DNA from: DAOTXK01 sp034435395
Lineage (GTDB): Bacteria > Chloroflexota > Anaerolineae > Aggregatilineales > Ch27
Assembly: GCA_034435395.1 (NCBI GenBank)
Contig: DAOTXK010000120.1
Coordinates: forward strand, 1 to 53,944
Length of the DNA: 53,944 nt
Reading direction: 5' to 3'
The position numbers and the translations under genes were made by a program. Of the stretch, positions 47,336 through 53,944 are shown in pieces. The notes beneath the pieces were generated by a model. That model saw only the letters and a list, made by a program, of their open reading frames with translations, ran no database searches and was not told the origin of the DNA. Positions within the stretch are counted from its first letter, which is position 1, and the number at the start of each line of letters is the position of its first letter.

Positions 47336-49738
47336 ATGGTCAAGGATTTCACCATTGCGCTGGCCGGGAATCCCAATGCCGGCAAAAGCACGATCTTCAA
47401 CGCGCTGACCGGCGCGCATCAGCACGTCGGCAACTGGCCGGGTAAGACAGTCGAAAAGAAAGAGGGCCAGACGATCATTGGCGCTCATGTTTTCACCGTC
47501 ATCGATCTGCCCGGCGCGTACAGCCTGACCGCGTATTCGGTTGAAGAAGCGATCACCCGCGATTTTATCGTGAACGAGCAGCCCGATGTCGTGGTTGCCG
47601 TGGTGGACGCCACCAACCTGGAACGCAACCTGTATCTGGTGGTGCAGCTCATCGAACTGGGCGCGCCGGTGGTGGTGGCAATCAATATGACCGACCTGGC
47701 CGAGGCGCGGGGCATCCAGATCGATATGGGGGCGCTGTCGGCAGGGCTGGGCGGCGTGCCGGTGGTGGCCACCGCTGCCCGGCACGGCGTCGGCCTGGCG
47801 GCGCTGCGGGAGGCCATTCTGACGGTGGCCGGCGGCGGGCACCATCTCGATGAGGCCGGGCCAGGGCTGATCGATTACGGCCAGCCGCTGGAAGATACCC
47901 TGGCCTCCCTTCAGCGGCGGTTGGAGCAGGCCGCTGTCCACGGGCGGGCGCATCCGTGCGGCCATCGCCAGGGCCATTCCTCGCCCTTCGGCGAAGCGCC
48001 AGTCTTCCAGTGGATCGCCCGCCGTCGCCGCCGCCATCGCCGTCGCCGGGCGTGGCATCACCGCCGGGCGAGCCGCGAGTGGGCGTGTCCCCCGCGCTGG
48101 CTGGCGCTCAAGCTCCTGGAAGGCGAGGACGATATCCTGGCGCGACTCGACGACGCCGATCGGGCGGCGCTGATGGCGGCCAGGCAGCAGCACGCCGACC
48201 GGATCATGGTCGCCTGCGACGAAGACCCGGAAACCCTGATCGTCGACCGGCGGTACAGTTTCATCGGCGAGTTGGTCCGGCAGGCGGTCACCCGCCCGGC
48301 CCGCGAACCGATCACGACTTCGGAGCGCCTCGACCAGGTGCTGACGCACCGCTGGCTGGGGCTGCCCGTTTTTTTGCTGCTGATGTGGATCGTGTTCCAG
48401 ATGGTGGCCAACGTCAGCGCGCCGTTGCTGGACTGGGTGGACGCGACCATGACCGGGCCGTTCACCCGCTGGGCGGTCGCGCTGCTCGGTGTGCTGGGCC
48501 TGCGGGGCACGTGGGTCGAGTCGCTGCTGGTGGACGGCATCATAGCCGGGGTGGGAGGGATGCTGGTTTTCCTCCCGGTGCTGGTCTTCCTGTACCTGGC
48601 CATCGCCCTGCTGGAAGAATCGGGCTACATGGCCCGGGCGGCGTTTGTGATGGACCGTTTCATGACCATGCTGGGCCTGCACGGCAAGAGCTTCCTGCCG
48701 CTGCTGGTCGGCTTCGGCTGCAACGTCCCGGCCATTTATGCCACCCGCACGCTGGAGCATCCCGATGACCGCAAGCTCACCGCCTTCCTGACCACGTTTA
48801 TGAGCTGCGGGGCGCGCCTGCCGGTTTACGTGATCTTCGGCTCGGCCTTTTTCGGCGCGGCCTCCGGCCACCTGATCTTTGCCCTGTACCTGTTGGGCAT
48901 TTTGGTGGCGATCCTGACCGGCTTCGTGCTGAAGCGCACGATCTTCAAAAACAAGCCCACGCCGCCGTTTGTGATGGAACTGCCCCCGTACCGCCTGCCC
49001 ACCTTCGCCAGCGTCTGGCTGCACATCCGGGAGCGGACGGCCAAGTTCATCCGGGGGGTGGGGACCGTGATCCTGATCACGTCGGTGCTGGTGTGGTTCC
49101 TGCTGGCCGTCCCGGTTGGGCAGGACCGCCGCGCCTTCGACCGGGTCGCCCCAGGCGACAGCCTGTTTGGCGCGATCAGCCGGGCGGCAGCCCCCGTCTT
49201 CGCCCCGGCGGGTTTCCCCAGTTGGGAGGCGACGGGCGCGCTGGTGAGCGGCCTGGTGGCCAAAGAAGTGGTGGTCTCGACGCTGAGCCAGATTTACGTG
49301 GGGGCGGCCCATGAACACGACCAGCCGCCCGCCGGGGAAGCGCCGCCGTCCGGACTGGTCGATGATCTGGCCGGGATAGCGAGCGGCTTCGGCGAGGCGC
49401 TGATCCTGACCGCCCAGGAAGTGGTGAACATCGTGCCGCGCACGATCAACCTGCTGCCGCTCCTCCACGCCCCGGAAGCGGACTTCCTGGGCCGCCAGAC
49501 GACCGAAACCGGCGACTCCACGCTGGAGGCGGCGTTGCGGGAAGCCTTCACGCCGCTGGCCGCGCTGGCGTTTAATGTCTTTGTGCTGCTGTACATCCCC
49601 TGTATGTCGTCGCTGGCCGCCATGCGCCAGGAGTTCGGCATCCGCTGGACGATCTTCCAGGCGGGTTACACGCTGATCATCGCCTGGCTGGCCGCGGTGG
49701 CCGTCTACCAGGTCGGCTTATGGGTAGGGTTGGGTTGA
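47336..49738 (+). CDS. feoB: ferrous iron transporter FeoB with a His/Arg-rich insertion
   Basis: An ~800-aa Fe(II) permease. The N-terminal GTPase domain has G1 GNPNAGKS (residues 11-18), G3 DLPGAYSL and G4 NMTD. The membrane part has the family signatures EESGYMARAAFVMDR, GFGCNVPAIYATRTLE and MSCGARLPVY, with the usual core and gate helices; GYTLIIAWLAAVAVYQ is the last helix. Between the G domain and the helical GDI-like domain, residues ~200-250 are a compositionally odd insertion rich in His, Arg and Cys (HGRAHPCGHRQGHSS ... RRRRRHRRRRAWHHRR) that then rejoins the expected PPRWLALKLLEGEDDIL. The start at ATG 47336 fits the family; a GTG at 47315 is in frame. Confidence 0.95.
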   Translation: MVKDFTIALAGNPNAGKSTIFNALTGAHQHVGNWPGKTVEKKEGQTIIGAHVFTVIDLPGAYSLTAYSVEEAITRDFIVNEQPDVVVAVVDATNLERNLYLVVQLIELGAPVVVAINMTDLAEARGIQIDMGALSAGLGGVPVVATAARHGVGLAALREAILTVAGGGHHLDEAGPGLIDYGQPLEDTLASLQRRLEQAAVHGRAHPCGHRQGHSSPFGEAPVFQWIARRRRRHRRRRAWHHRRASREWACPPRWLALKLLEGEDDILARLDDADRAALMAARQQHADRIMVACDEDPETLIVDRRYSFIGELVRQAVTRPAREPITTSERLDQVLTHRWLGLPVFLLLMWIVFQMVANVSAPLLDWVDATMTGPFTRWAVALLGVLGLRGTWVESLLVDGIIAGVGGMLVFLPVLVFLYLAIALLEESGYMARAAFVMDRFMTMLGLHGKSFLPLLVGFGCNVPAIYATRTLEHPDDRKLTAFLTTFMSCGARLPVYVIFGSAFFGAASGHLIFALYLLGILVAILTGFVLKRTIFKNKPTPPFVMELPPYRLPTFASVWLHIRERTAKFIRGVGTVILITSVLVWFLLAVPVGQDRRAFDRVAPGDSLFGAISRAAAPVFAPAGFPSWEATGALVSGLVAKEVVVSTLSQIYVGAAHEHDQPPAGEAPPSGLVDDLAGIASGFGEALILTAQEVVNIVPRTINLLPLLHAPEADFLGRQTTETGDSTLEAALREAFTPLAALAFNVFVLLYIPCMSSLAAMRQEFGIRWTIFQAGYTLIIAWLAAVAVYQVGLWVGLG

Positions 49739-49741
49739 ACG

Positions 49742-50035
49742 ATGGCCACGGTATTGCGTCAGGTGCTGGATATCTTTGAGCAGGCGACCGGGCCGCTGGC
49801 GCTGTCGGAGGTCGCCCGCGAACTGGGCATCGAACGGGGGGTGCTGGAGGGCATGCTCCAATACTGGGTGCGCAAGGGCAAACTGCGGGAAGTGACCGGC
49901 GGCACGCAGATCTGCCCGATCTGCAACCGCAGCGACGAGTGCGCCCTCGTCCCGGATATGCCCCGGCGTTATGAGCTGGTCACCGACGGCGACCCTGACT
50001 TCGGCGTCGATCCGCCTGCCATGTGCTGCGGATGA
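49742..50035 (+). CDS. feoC: FeoC-like winged-helix protein with cysteine motif
   Basis: A 97-aa protein starting three bases after feoB. Residues 1-52 form a winged helix (VLRQVLDIFEQATGPLALSEVARELGIERGVLEGML in consecutive blocks, then YWVRKGKLRE), and a cysteine cluster follows: C58, C61 and C67 (CPICNRSDEC) and a terminal C95-C96. FeoC proteins regulate FeoB assembly or stability and some bind an oxygen-sensitive Fe-S cluster. Position and domain support FeoC; whether a cluster binds is inference. Confidence 0.82.
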   Translation: MATVLRQVLDIFEQATGPLALSEVARELGIERGVLEGMLQYWVRKGKLREVTGGTQICPICNRSDECALVPDMPRRYELVTDGDPDFGVDPPAMCCG

Positions 50036-50210
50036 CCGGCCAGGGGGCCAGCCTCCTCCGGGGCGGTCGAACCGCCGCTCTGGCGCTGGTGCTGCCCTCT
50101 CATGCCGAACAATTTAGGAAAAATTTACCAAACCCCACTAGAATGAATAAAATTATTGGTATATCATGGGGACGAGGCATTGGCCAGGACCGCACCTAAG
50201 GAAGCCGTCA

Positions 50211-50612
50211 ATGAGCCCGCCCCATCATGTGCTGATCGTCGATGATATGGCCGACACGCGCACTTTGCTCCGCATTCTCCTCTCCCACAAAGGTCTCTAT
50301 GCCGTCCACGAAGCTGAAAACGGCCAGCAAGCGCTGGAAAAGGTGGCCCAGCACATGCCCGATCTGATCGTGCTGGATTACATGATGCCGGATATGAGCG
50401 GCGCGGACGTCTGCCAGCAGTTGCGCGCCCGGTCGGAAACCGCCCGCCTCCCGATCATCGTCCTGACGGCGCGCATCGACCACGACACCCGTGACCAGGC
50501 ATTGGCCGCCGGGGCAGATGTGTTCATGTGCAAGCCGCTCAAACCGGTCGAACTGCTGGAGACGGTCCGCCAGTTGATCGCGGCCCGCAAGGGGATATTA
50601 GAAGCCGACTGA
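50211..50612 (+). CDS. stand-alone response-regulator receiver protein
   Basis: A 133-aa CheY-type receiver: acidic pair D11-D12 (LIVDDMADT), phospho-acceptor D56 (VLDYMMPDMSG), T86 (VLTARID) and K108 (CKPLKP). There is no output domain. AAGGAAG precedes ATG 50211; the longer reading from 50166 is less likely. Upstream (50110-50165) is an AT-rich tract with TGG joined to TATATC at 50157-50165, a possible extended -10. No histidine kinase is nearby. The 3' end overlaps the convergent methyltransferase gene by 15 bp. Confidence 0.92.
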   Translation: MSPPHHVLIVDDMADTRTLLRILLSHKGLYAVHEAENGQQALEKVAQHMPDLIVLDYMMPDMSGADVCQQLRARSETARLPIIVLTARIDHDTRDQALAAGADVFMCKPLKPVELLETVRQLIAARKGILEAD

Positions 50613-51236
50613 CGGGACCCCCGGCAGACGCCGCAACGTATACCAGGCCGACGGGCGGACTCCATCGGCGGTGTCCTGGCTGAGGGCGGCTTCCACCAGG
50701 GTAAAGGCGGGGGCCAGCAGCGCCCGCACCGCTTCCGGCTCCAGGCCCGTCACCGCGCCGTCCCGCTCATGGCGTCGCCAGGCGTAGAGCTTCAAAGTGC
50801 CCCCCGGCACCACCAGCCGGGATGCATGTCGGGCGTAGAGAAGCAACTCGTCCGCCGGGAAGGTATGCATGCAGCCCACATCCAGCCACAGCGAGACCGG
50901 CGGATGATCGGGCAGGAAGTCTGGCGACACCACGTTGGCCCGCAGGAAGCGGACCTGCCCCGCTGCCAGGCCGGATTCCCGGGCCCGGAGGCGCGCCCGC
51001 GCCAGCGCCTCCTCGATCCAGTCGACGCCCGTCACCTGCCAGCCGTGCGCGGCCAGGTAAACAGCGCTCACGCCCGTGCCGCAGCCCACGTCGAGCGCCC
51101 GGCCCGGCGGCAGCCGATTCCCTCCCTCCACCAGGGCGCGCACCTCCGGCGGCACGATGCCGGAATCCCAGGGCGGCGGTTCGGCGGCGCAGTAAGCGGC
51201 CTGGTAGCGCTGATAGCGAGACTCTTCGTCAGTCAT
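50598..51236 (-). CDS. class I SAM-dependent methyltransferase
   Basis: A 212-aa methyltransferase of the Methyltransf_25/TehB-like kind: motif I ALDVGCGTGVSAVYLAAHG, motif II TGVDWIEEALARAR, FLRANVV, and WLDVGCMHTFPADELLLYARHASRLVVPGG in consecutive blocks. The N-terminus YQAAYCAAEPPPWDSGIVPPEV is typical of the thiopurine/TehB-like group (PPWD motif). The substrate is unknown. It follows the acidic protein gene by 42 bp on the same strand. Confidence 0.88.
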   Translation of the reverse strand: MTDEESRYQRYQAAYCAAEPPPWDSGIVPPEVRALVEGGNRLPPGRALDVGCGTGVSAVYLAAHGWQVTGVDWIEEALARARLRARESGLAAGQVRFLRANVVSPDFLPDHPPVSLWLDVGCMHTFPADELLLYARHASRLVVPGGTLKLYAWRRHERDGAVTGLEPEAVRALLAPAFTLVEAALSQDTADGVRPSAWYTLRRLPGVPSVGF

Positions 51237-51278
51237 CGGTCGCGGCGCTGGAGCGGCGAGGATAGGCCCCCGCCGCGT

Positions 51279-52259
51279 CTACAGAGAAGTCCAATCGTCG
51301 TTGGGAGGCGGCCCATCAGGCGATGGCAGGTCACCGTCGAACAACTGATCGAGATAGGCCGCGAACGGATTCCATTCGTCTGACTTCGGCCCGGCGGCGT
51401 CCGGCGCAGGCAGGTTGTTGGCCGGGTCGACCGGCCCGTTTATGCCGTCCCTCTCGCCCTGTCCCACCGGGGTGGGTCCTTCTTCCGGGTGGGCCCGGTC
51501 TAAAATCTGCCGCCACCACACCGGGACCGGCAGATTATGGGGCTGGTATTCCTCCTCCAACTCCTGGATCATCTGGAGCAGGCGGCGGTTAAACTCGCGC
51601 CAGTCGTCCAGGGTCAGCCCTTCCGCCACCTGGTACATGGCCGTCTTCACCCGGATGTAGACCTGGATCACGCGGGGATCGGTCCCGCTGGGGAAATTGA
51701 CCTCCACATCGTCGCGCGCGCCCAGGCGGACCATCTGGGTGAACGAGGCGAGATCGAGCTGGGAGACCAGCGTGCGGAACGGGTAGGGGTCTTCCGGCGG
51801 GGCTTCGTCCGGCGGGGGCGGCAGGCCGACCACCCATTGCGGCTCGTCATTCACCGGGATACCCAGGCGGCGCTTGATACGGTTTTTCACCGGTTTCCAG
51901 GCCCCGATGACAAACTCCACCTTCCATTGCTCGTCCACCCCCATCAGGGTGGCGAAGCCGGCGGCGTACATGGCCATCTCGACCAGGGCGTCGATGAACG
52001 TCATCGGGTCGCGCGAGAACAGCACCAGCTCATCGGTCTGCAAATTAAAGGTGAACTTATCCATCAGCGGAATCTGGCTGTAGAGCGGGGCGTTGGCCTC
52101 GTCCACATAGAGCAACACCGGGCGCGGATAAAGCTCCATCACCCGACGCAGCATCTCCAGCGTCTCCGCATCCAGATCGTAGATGCGCCGCAACTGCCGC
52201 AGGGATTCGTCAATATCTTCCGGGTCAAGATAGACGCGGTTCTGCTTCATATCAGACAT
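51279..52259 (-). CDS. acidic cytoplasmic protein of unknown function
   Basis: A 326-aa protein without signal or membrane segments. The N-terminus is helical and charged (DPEDIDESLRQLRRIYDLDAETLEMLRRVM). A central part carries LLYVDEANAPLYSQIPLMDKFTFNLQTDELVLFSRD in consecutive blocks and a helix VEMAMYAAGFATLMGV, then WKVEFVIGAWKPVKNRIKRRLG. A Pro-rich hinge (GLPPPPDEAPPEDPYPF) precedes a second folded part (NFPSGTDPRVIQVYIRVKTAM), and the last ~75 residues are an Asp/Pro-rich disordered tail. I recognise no family. ATG 52250 is an alternative start. Confidence 0.7.
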   Translation of the reverse strand: MSDMKQNRVYLDPEDIDESLRQLRRIYDLDAETLEMLRRVMELYPRPVLLYVDEANAPLYSQIPLMDKFTFNLQTDELVLFSRDPMTFIDALVEMAMYAAGFATLMGVDEQWKVEFVIGAWKPVKNRIKRRLGIPVNDEPQWVVGLPPPPDEAPPEDPYPFRTLVSQLDLASFTQMVRLGARDDVEVNFPSGTDPRVIQVYIRVKTAMYQVAEGLTLDDWREFNRRLLQMIQELEEEYQPHNLPVPVWWRQILDRAHPEEGPTPVGQGERDGINGPVDPANNLPAPDAAGPKSDEWNPFAAYLDQLFDGDLPSPDGPPPNDDWTSL

Positions 52260-52505
52260 GGTCGGCGTTCATACCGGCCTGAACAGCCCGGCGCAACGAT
52301 GGTATCCCGTGAAATGGACGGTGATTCATGGGGATGATCGGACTTCCCTTCGGACTCTGGACTGCCGGCCATTGCAGGGTCATCATACTACCAGACGATT
52401 TTCGCCGCCAGTGCCGCCGCTCCGCCGCCGCGTCGGCCCGTTCCAACCGGTTCATAACCGCCCATGGCACAGGATAACGCTGCCGCCTCCCGACGCCAGC
52501 CGTTC

Positions 52506-53279
52506 CTACAGCTTGGACCCGGTGATGTAGCGGTACAGCAGGTCTTTCCGCACGAAGAGGAAGATCAGCAGCCCGGCGAAGAACCCCGCCAGGTGGGCGA
52601 CGAAATCGGTGGTGTAATAGGACTCGCCCCGCGCCGACTCGACGGCCGGGATCACCTGCTGGGCCAGCCACCACACCAGGTACAGCAGCGCGGGAATCTT
52701 AATGCGGATCGGGATGGGGATGATGCCGATCAGGGGGATGGTGGTGATGCGGGTGCCAGGGAAGAGGATCAAAAACGCCCCCATCACGCCGGCAATGGCC
52801 CCGCTGGCCCCGATACCCGGAATCAGCCGGTCGTAGGCGCTGCCGCTGCGGATGATGATGCTGGCCGTGCTGGCGATCACCCCGGCCAACAGATAAAAAA
52901 ACAGGAAGCGGTAGGGGCCGCAGGCATCCTCGATCCGCCGCCCGAAGGCGAACAGGAAGATCATGTTGCCGAAGAGATGCCAGGAGAAGGGCAGGCAGAT
53001 CAGAAAACCGGGCGCGTGCAGGAAGGTCGAGGTGATGGCGCTCAGCGCGCCCGACCCCTGCTGCTGCCGGACAGCGTCGGGAACCGTGCCGTAGACGAAG
53101 TGGGAGATGACCTCGGCATCGATCGGGCCGTGGGGGGTGGCGTAAGTCGGCCCCCACAACAGCAGCTGGACCTCGGTATGGAACCACACGCCGACATTCA
53201 GCAGGATCAGGAAAATGGTCATCCAGGGGATGGTCCGGTACCGGACGCGGGTGGTATCGGCTATCGGCAACGGGAACAC
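52506..53279 (-). CDS. rhomboid-family intramembrane serine protease
   Basis: A 257-aa polytopic protein starting at GTG 53279 behind GGAGAG. It has the rhomboid core: an N-terminal helix (TIFLILLNVGVWF), the HLFGNMIFLFAFG helix, GIGASGAIAGVMGAF with nucleophile S159, and VAHLAGFFAGLLIFLF with catalytic H229. Between TM1 and TM2 is a ~55-residue loop instead of a short L1 (GPTYATPHGPIDAEVISHFV). Rhomboids cleave membrane-protein segments within the bilayer. The substrate is unknown. It is 32 bp downstream of the TPR membrane-protein gene. Confidence 0.93.
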   Translation of the reverse strand: MFPLPIADTTRVRYRTIPWMTIFLILLNVGVWFHTEVQLLLWGPTYATPHGPIDAEVISHFVYGTVPDAVRQQQGSGALSAITSTFLHAPGFLICLPFSWHLFGNMIFLFAFGRRIEDACGPYRFLFFYLLAGVIASTASIIIRSGSAYDRLIPGIGASGAIAGVMGAFLILFPGTRITTIPLIGIIPIPIRIKIPALLYLVWWLAQQVIPAVESARGESYYTTDFVAHLAGFFAGLLIFLFVRKDLLYRYITGSKL

Positions 53280-53311
53280 GGCGCGCTCTCCGAATCAGGC
53301 CGGCGGTGATA

Positions 53312-53944
53312 TCAGGGAACCCCGGCCATCAGCCGGTCAAAAATGTCCAGCAGATATCCGGGCAACTGCCCGCTGTTCAGGGTATTCAGGGTCTGCTGGG
53401 CGCTGAGCAGGCTGTTGCGCAGCACCAGCACCGCCGCCACGATCAGCAGCACCCCGCCCACCGTCCCCAGCACGTACCGCACTTCCATCGGCAGCGAGGG
53501 CACCGGCTCGTCCTCCAGGGCCTCCGGCAGGTAGGAGTCGTCTGGCGCTGACCGTTTTTCCGGCGCGGTTGACGGCCGCAAAAAGCGCTGAAACACTCGC
53601 TGCGACGGCGACGAGGCCGCCGAGACCACCAGATACCCACCAACCAGGCTGAACAGCAGGCCGGCCCAGCCCGCCAGGCTGATCCCGGTCAGCGATACCC
53701 CGGCGTCCAGGATCGCGATCAGCAGAAACAGCAGGAAGATGCCCAACACTTCCCGCAGGGCGTACAGCATGTGCATCTGGATGTGGCGGGGGATGTGCGG
53801 CGCGCGCTCCAGCAGTAACTCTTCTGCGGCCTGGCCGATGGCGGTGCGCGCACCCCGGTCGACCACGCGTTTGAGATACCGCTGGGCGCGCTCCTGGTAC
53901 CCCAGCTCTTCATACGCTTGAGCCAACCGCATCAGGACGGCCTG
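53312..53944 (-). CDS. TPR membrane protein, 5' end outside window
   Basis: The reading frame is open to the right edge, so the N-terminal part is missing. The visible beginning AVLMRLAQAYEELGYQERAQRYLKR is a tetratricopeptide repeat, so the first in-frame ATG (53932) is internal. After a linker come hydrophobic helices: VLGIFLLFLLIAILDAGVSL and LAGWAGLLFSLVGGYLVVSA, a disordered acidic stretch (APEKRSAPDDSYLPEALEDE), and a last helix YVLGTVGGVLLIVAAVLVL with an external C-terminal tail. The TPR part should be cytoplasmic and bind partners. It is probably in an operon with the rhomboid protease. Confidence 0.75.
   Translation of the reverse strand, partial: QAVLMRLAQAYEELGYQERAQRYLKRVVDRGARTAIGQAAEELLLERAPHIPRHIQMHMLYALREVLGIFLLFLLIAILDAGVSLTGISLAGWAGLLFSLVGGYLVVSAASSPSQRVFQRFLRPSTAPEKRSAPDDSYLPEALEDEPVPSLPMEVRYVLGTVGGVLLIVAAVLVLRNSLLSAQQTLNTLNSGQLPGYLLDIFDRLMAGVP

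Noticed and set aside
47917..48095. Frameshift in feoB
   Set aside because: The frame is open through the odd segment and resumes in phase; neither alternative frame reads as FeoB there. Kept as an insertion, flagged for read checking.
47186..49468. 760-aa leftward ORF opposite feoB
   Set aside because: Antisense to a fully conserved FeoB; His/Gln/Arg-rich shadow composition.

Overview
This 53.9 kb window is high-GC bacterial chromosome. It is densely coding with short intergenic gaps and contains no rRNA, tRNA, CRISPR array, transposase or phage gene that I can see. The gene set (dnaG-rpoD, heme A synthase, etfAB, a Ras-like small GTPase, many secreted proteins with Thr/Pro linkers, and several proteins I recognise only as lineage-specific) fits a Chloroflexota, Anaerolineae-like organism. 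That placement is inference; nothing here is a phylogenetic marker I could align.

Layout. 1-2.3 kb: a partial lipoprotein and the primary sigma factor. 2.4-4.6 kb: DNA primase, with dnaG then rpoD reading leftward as a macromolecular-synthesis pair. 4.9-8.8 kb: a metallo-beta-lactamase-fold protein, a small unknown, a zinc-ribbon protein, and a tight ECF sigma / membrane anti-sigma-like / bactofilin-like operon. 9-20.6 kb: heme A synthase, a PAP2-type phosphatase, a GH3 lipoprotein, a three-repeat secreted protein, a cyclase-family protein, a trypsin-like protease, a HEAT-repeat membrane protein, a Ras-like GTPase with an unknown partner, and a secreted PQQ-type sugar dehydrogenase. 20.7-35.8 kb: mainly transport: a GT39 enzyme, two tandem paralogous MFS proteins, a TetR-ABC export operon, a riboswitch-controlled EamA transporter, etfBA, and another MFS protein. 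35.8-42.9 kb: a GMC oxidoreductase with a ferredoxin-like cysteine motif, a large Hsp70-HEAT fusion divergent from a PadR regulator, and a PPC-type secreted protein. 42.9-46.3 kb: a leftward cluster of a methyltransferase, a YqeK-like HD hydrolase, an acetyltransferase and a DUF429 protein. 46.5-50 kb: a membrane protein and feoA-feoB-feoC for ferrous iron uptake. 50-53.9 kb: a lone receiver domain, a methyltransferase, an unknown acidic protein, a rhomboid protease and a partial TPR membrane protein.

The most interesting signals are regulatory. A ykkC-family (guanidine-I-like) riboswitch lies at 29182-29312. Its P1 helix is mutually exclusive with an intrinsic terminator ending in six T, placed before an EamA-type exporter. 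The intergenic region between the Hsp70-HEAT gene and padR carries six TTACG/CGTAA half-sites, one pair sitting on the predicted chaperone start site. A Fur-box-like inverted repeat lies in the unusually AT-rich 3' end of the gene before feoA. Several promoters have extended -10 (TGn) elements with weak -35 boxes.

The protein-level oddities are a His/Arg/Cys-rich insertion in FeoB, an anti-sigma-like protein without zinc ligands, a trypsin whose signal-peptide cleavage would directly expose the Ile-Ser-Asn-Gly N-terminus, and a cyclase-family protein missing two metal-binding histidines. Very long antisense ORFs opposite rpoD, the GT39 gene, the Hsp70 fusion and feoB are GC-driven shadows and are not annotated.
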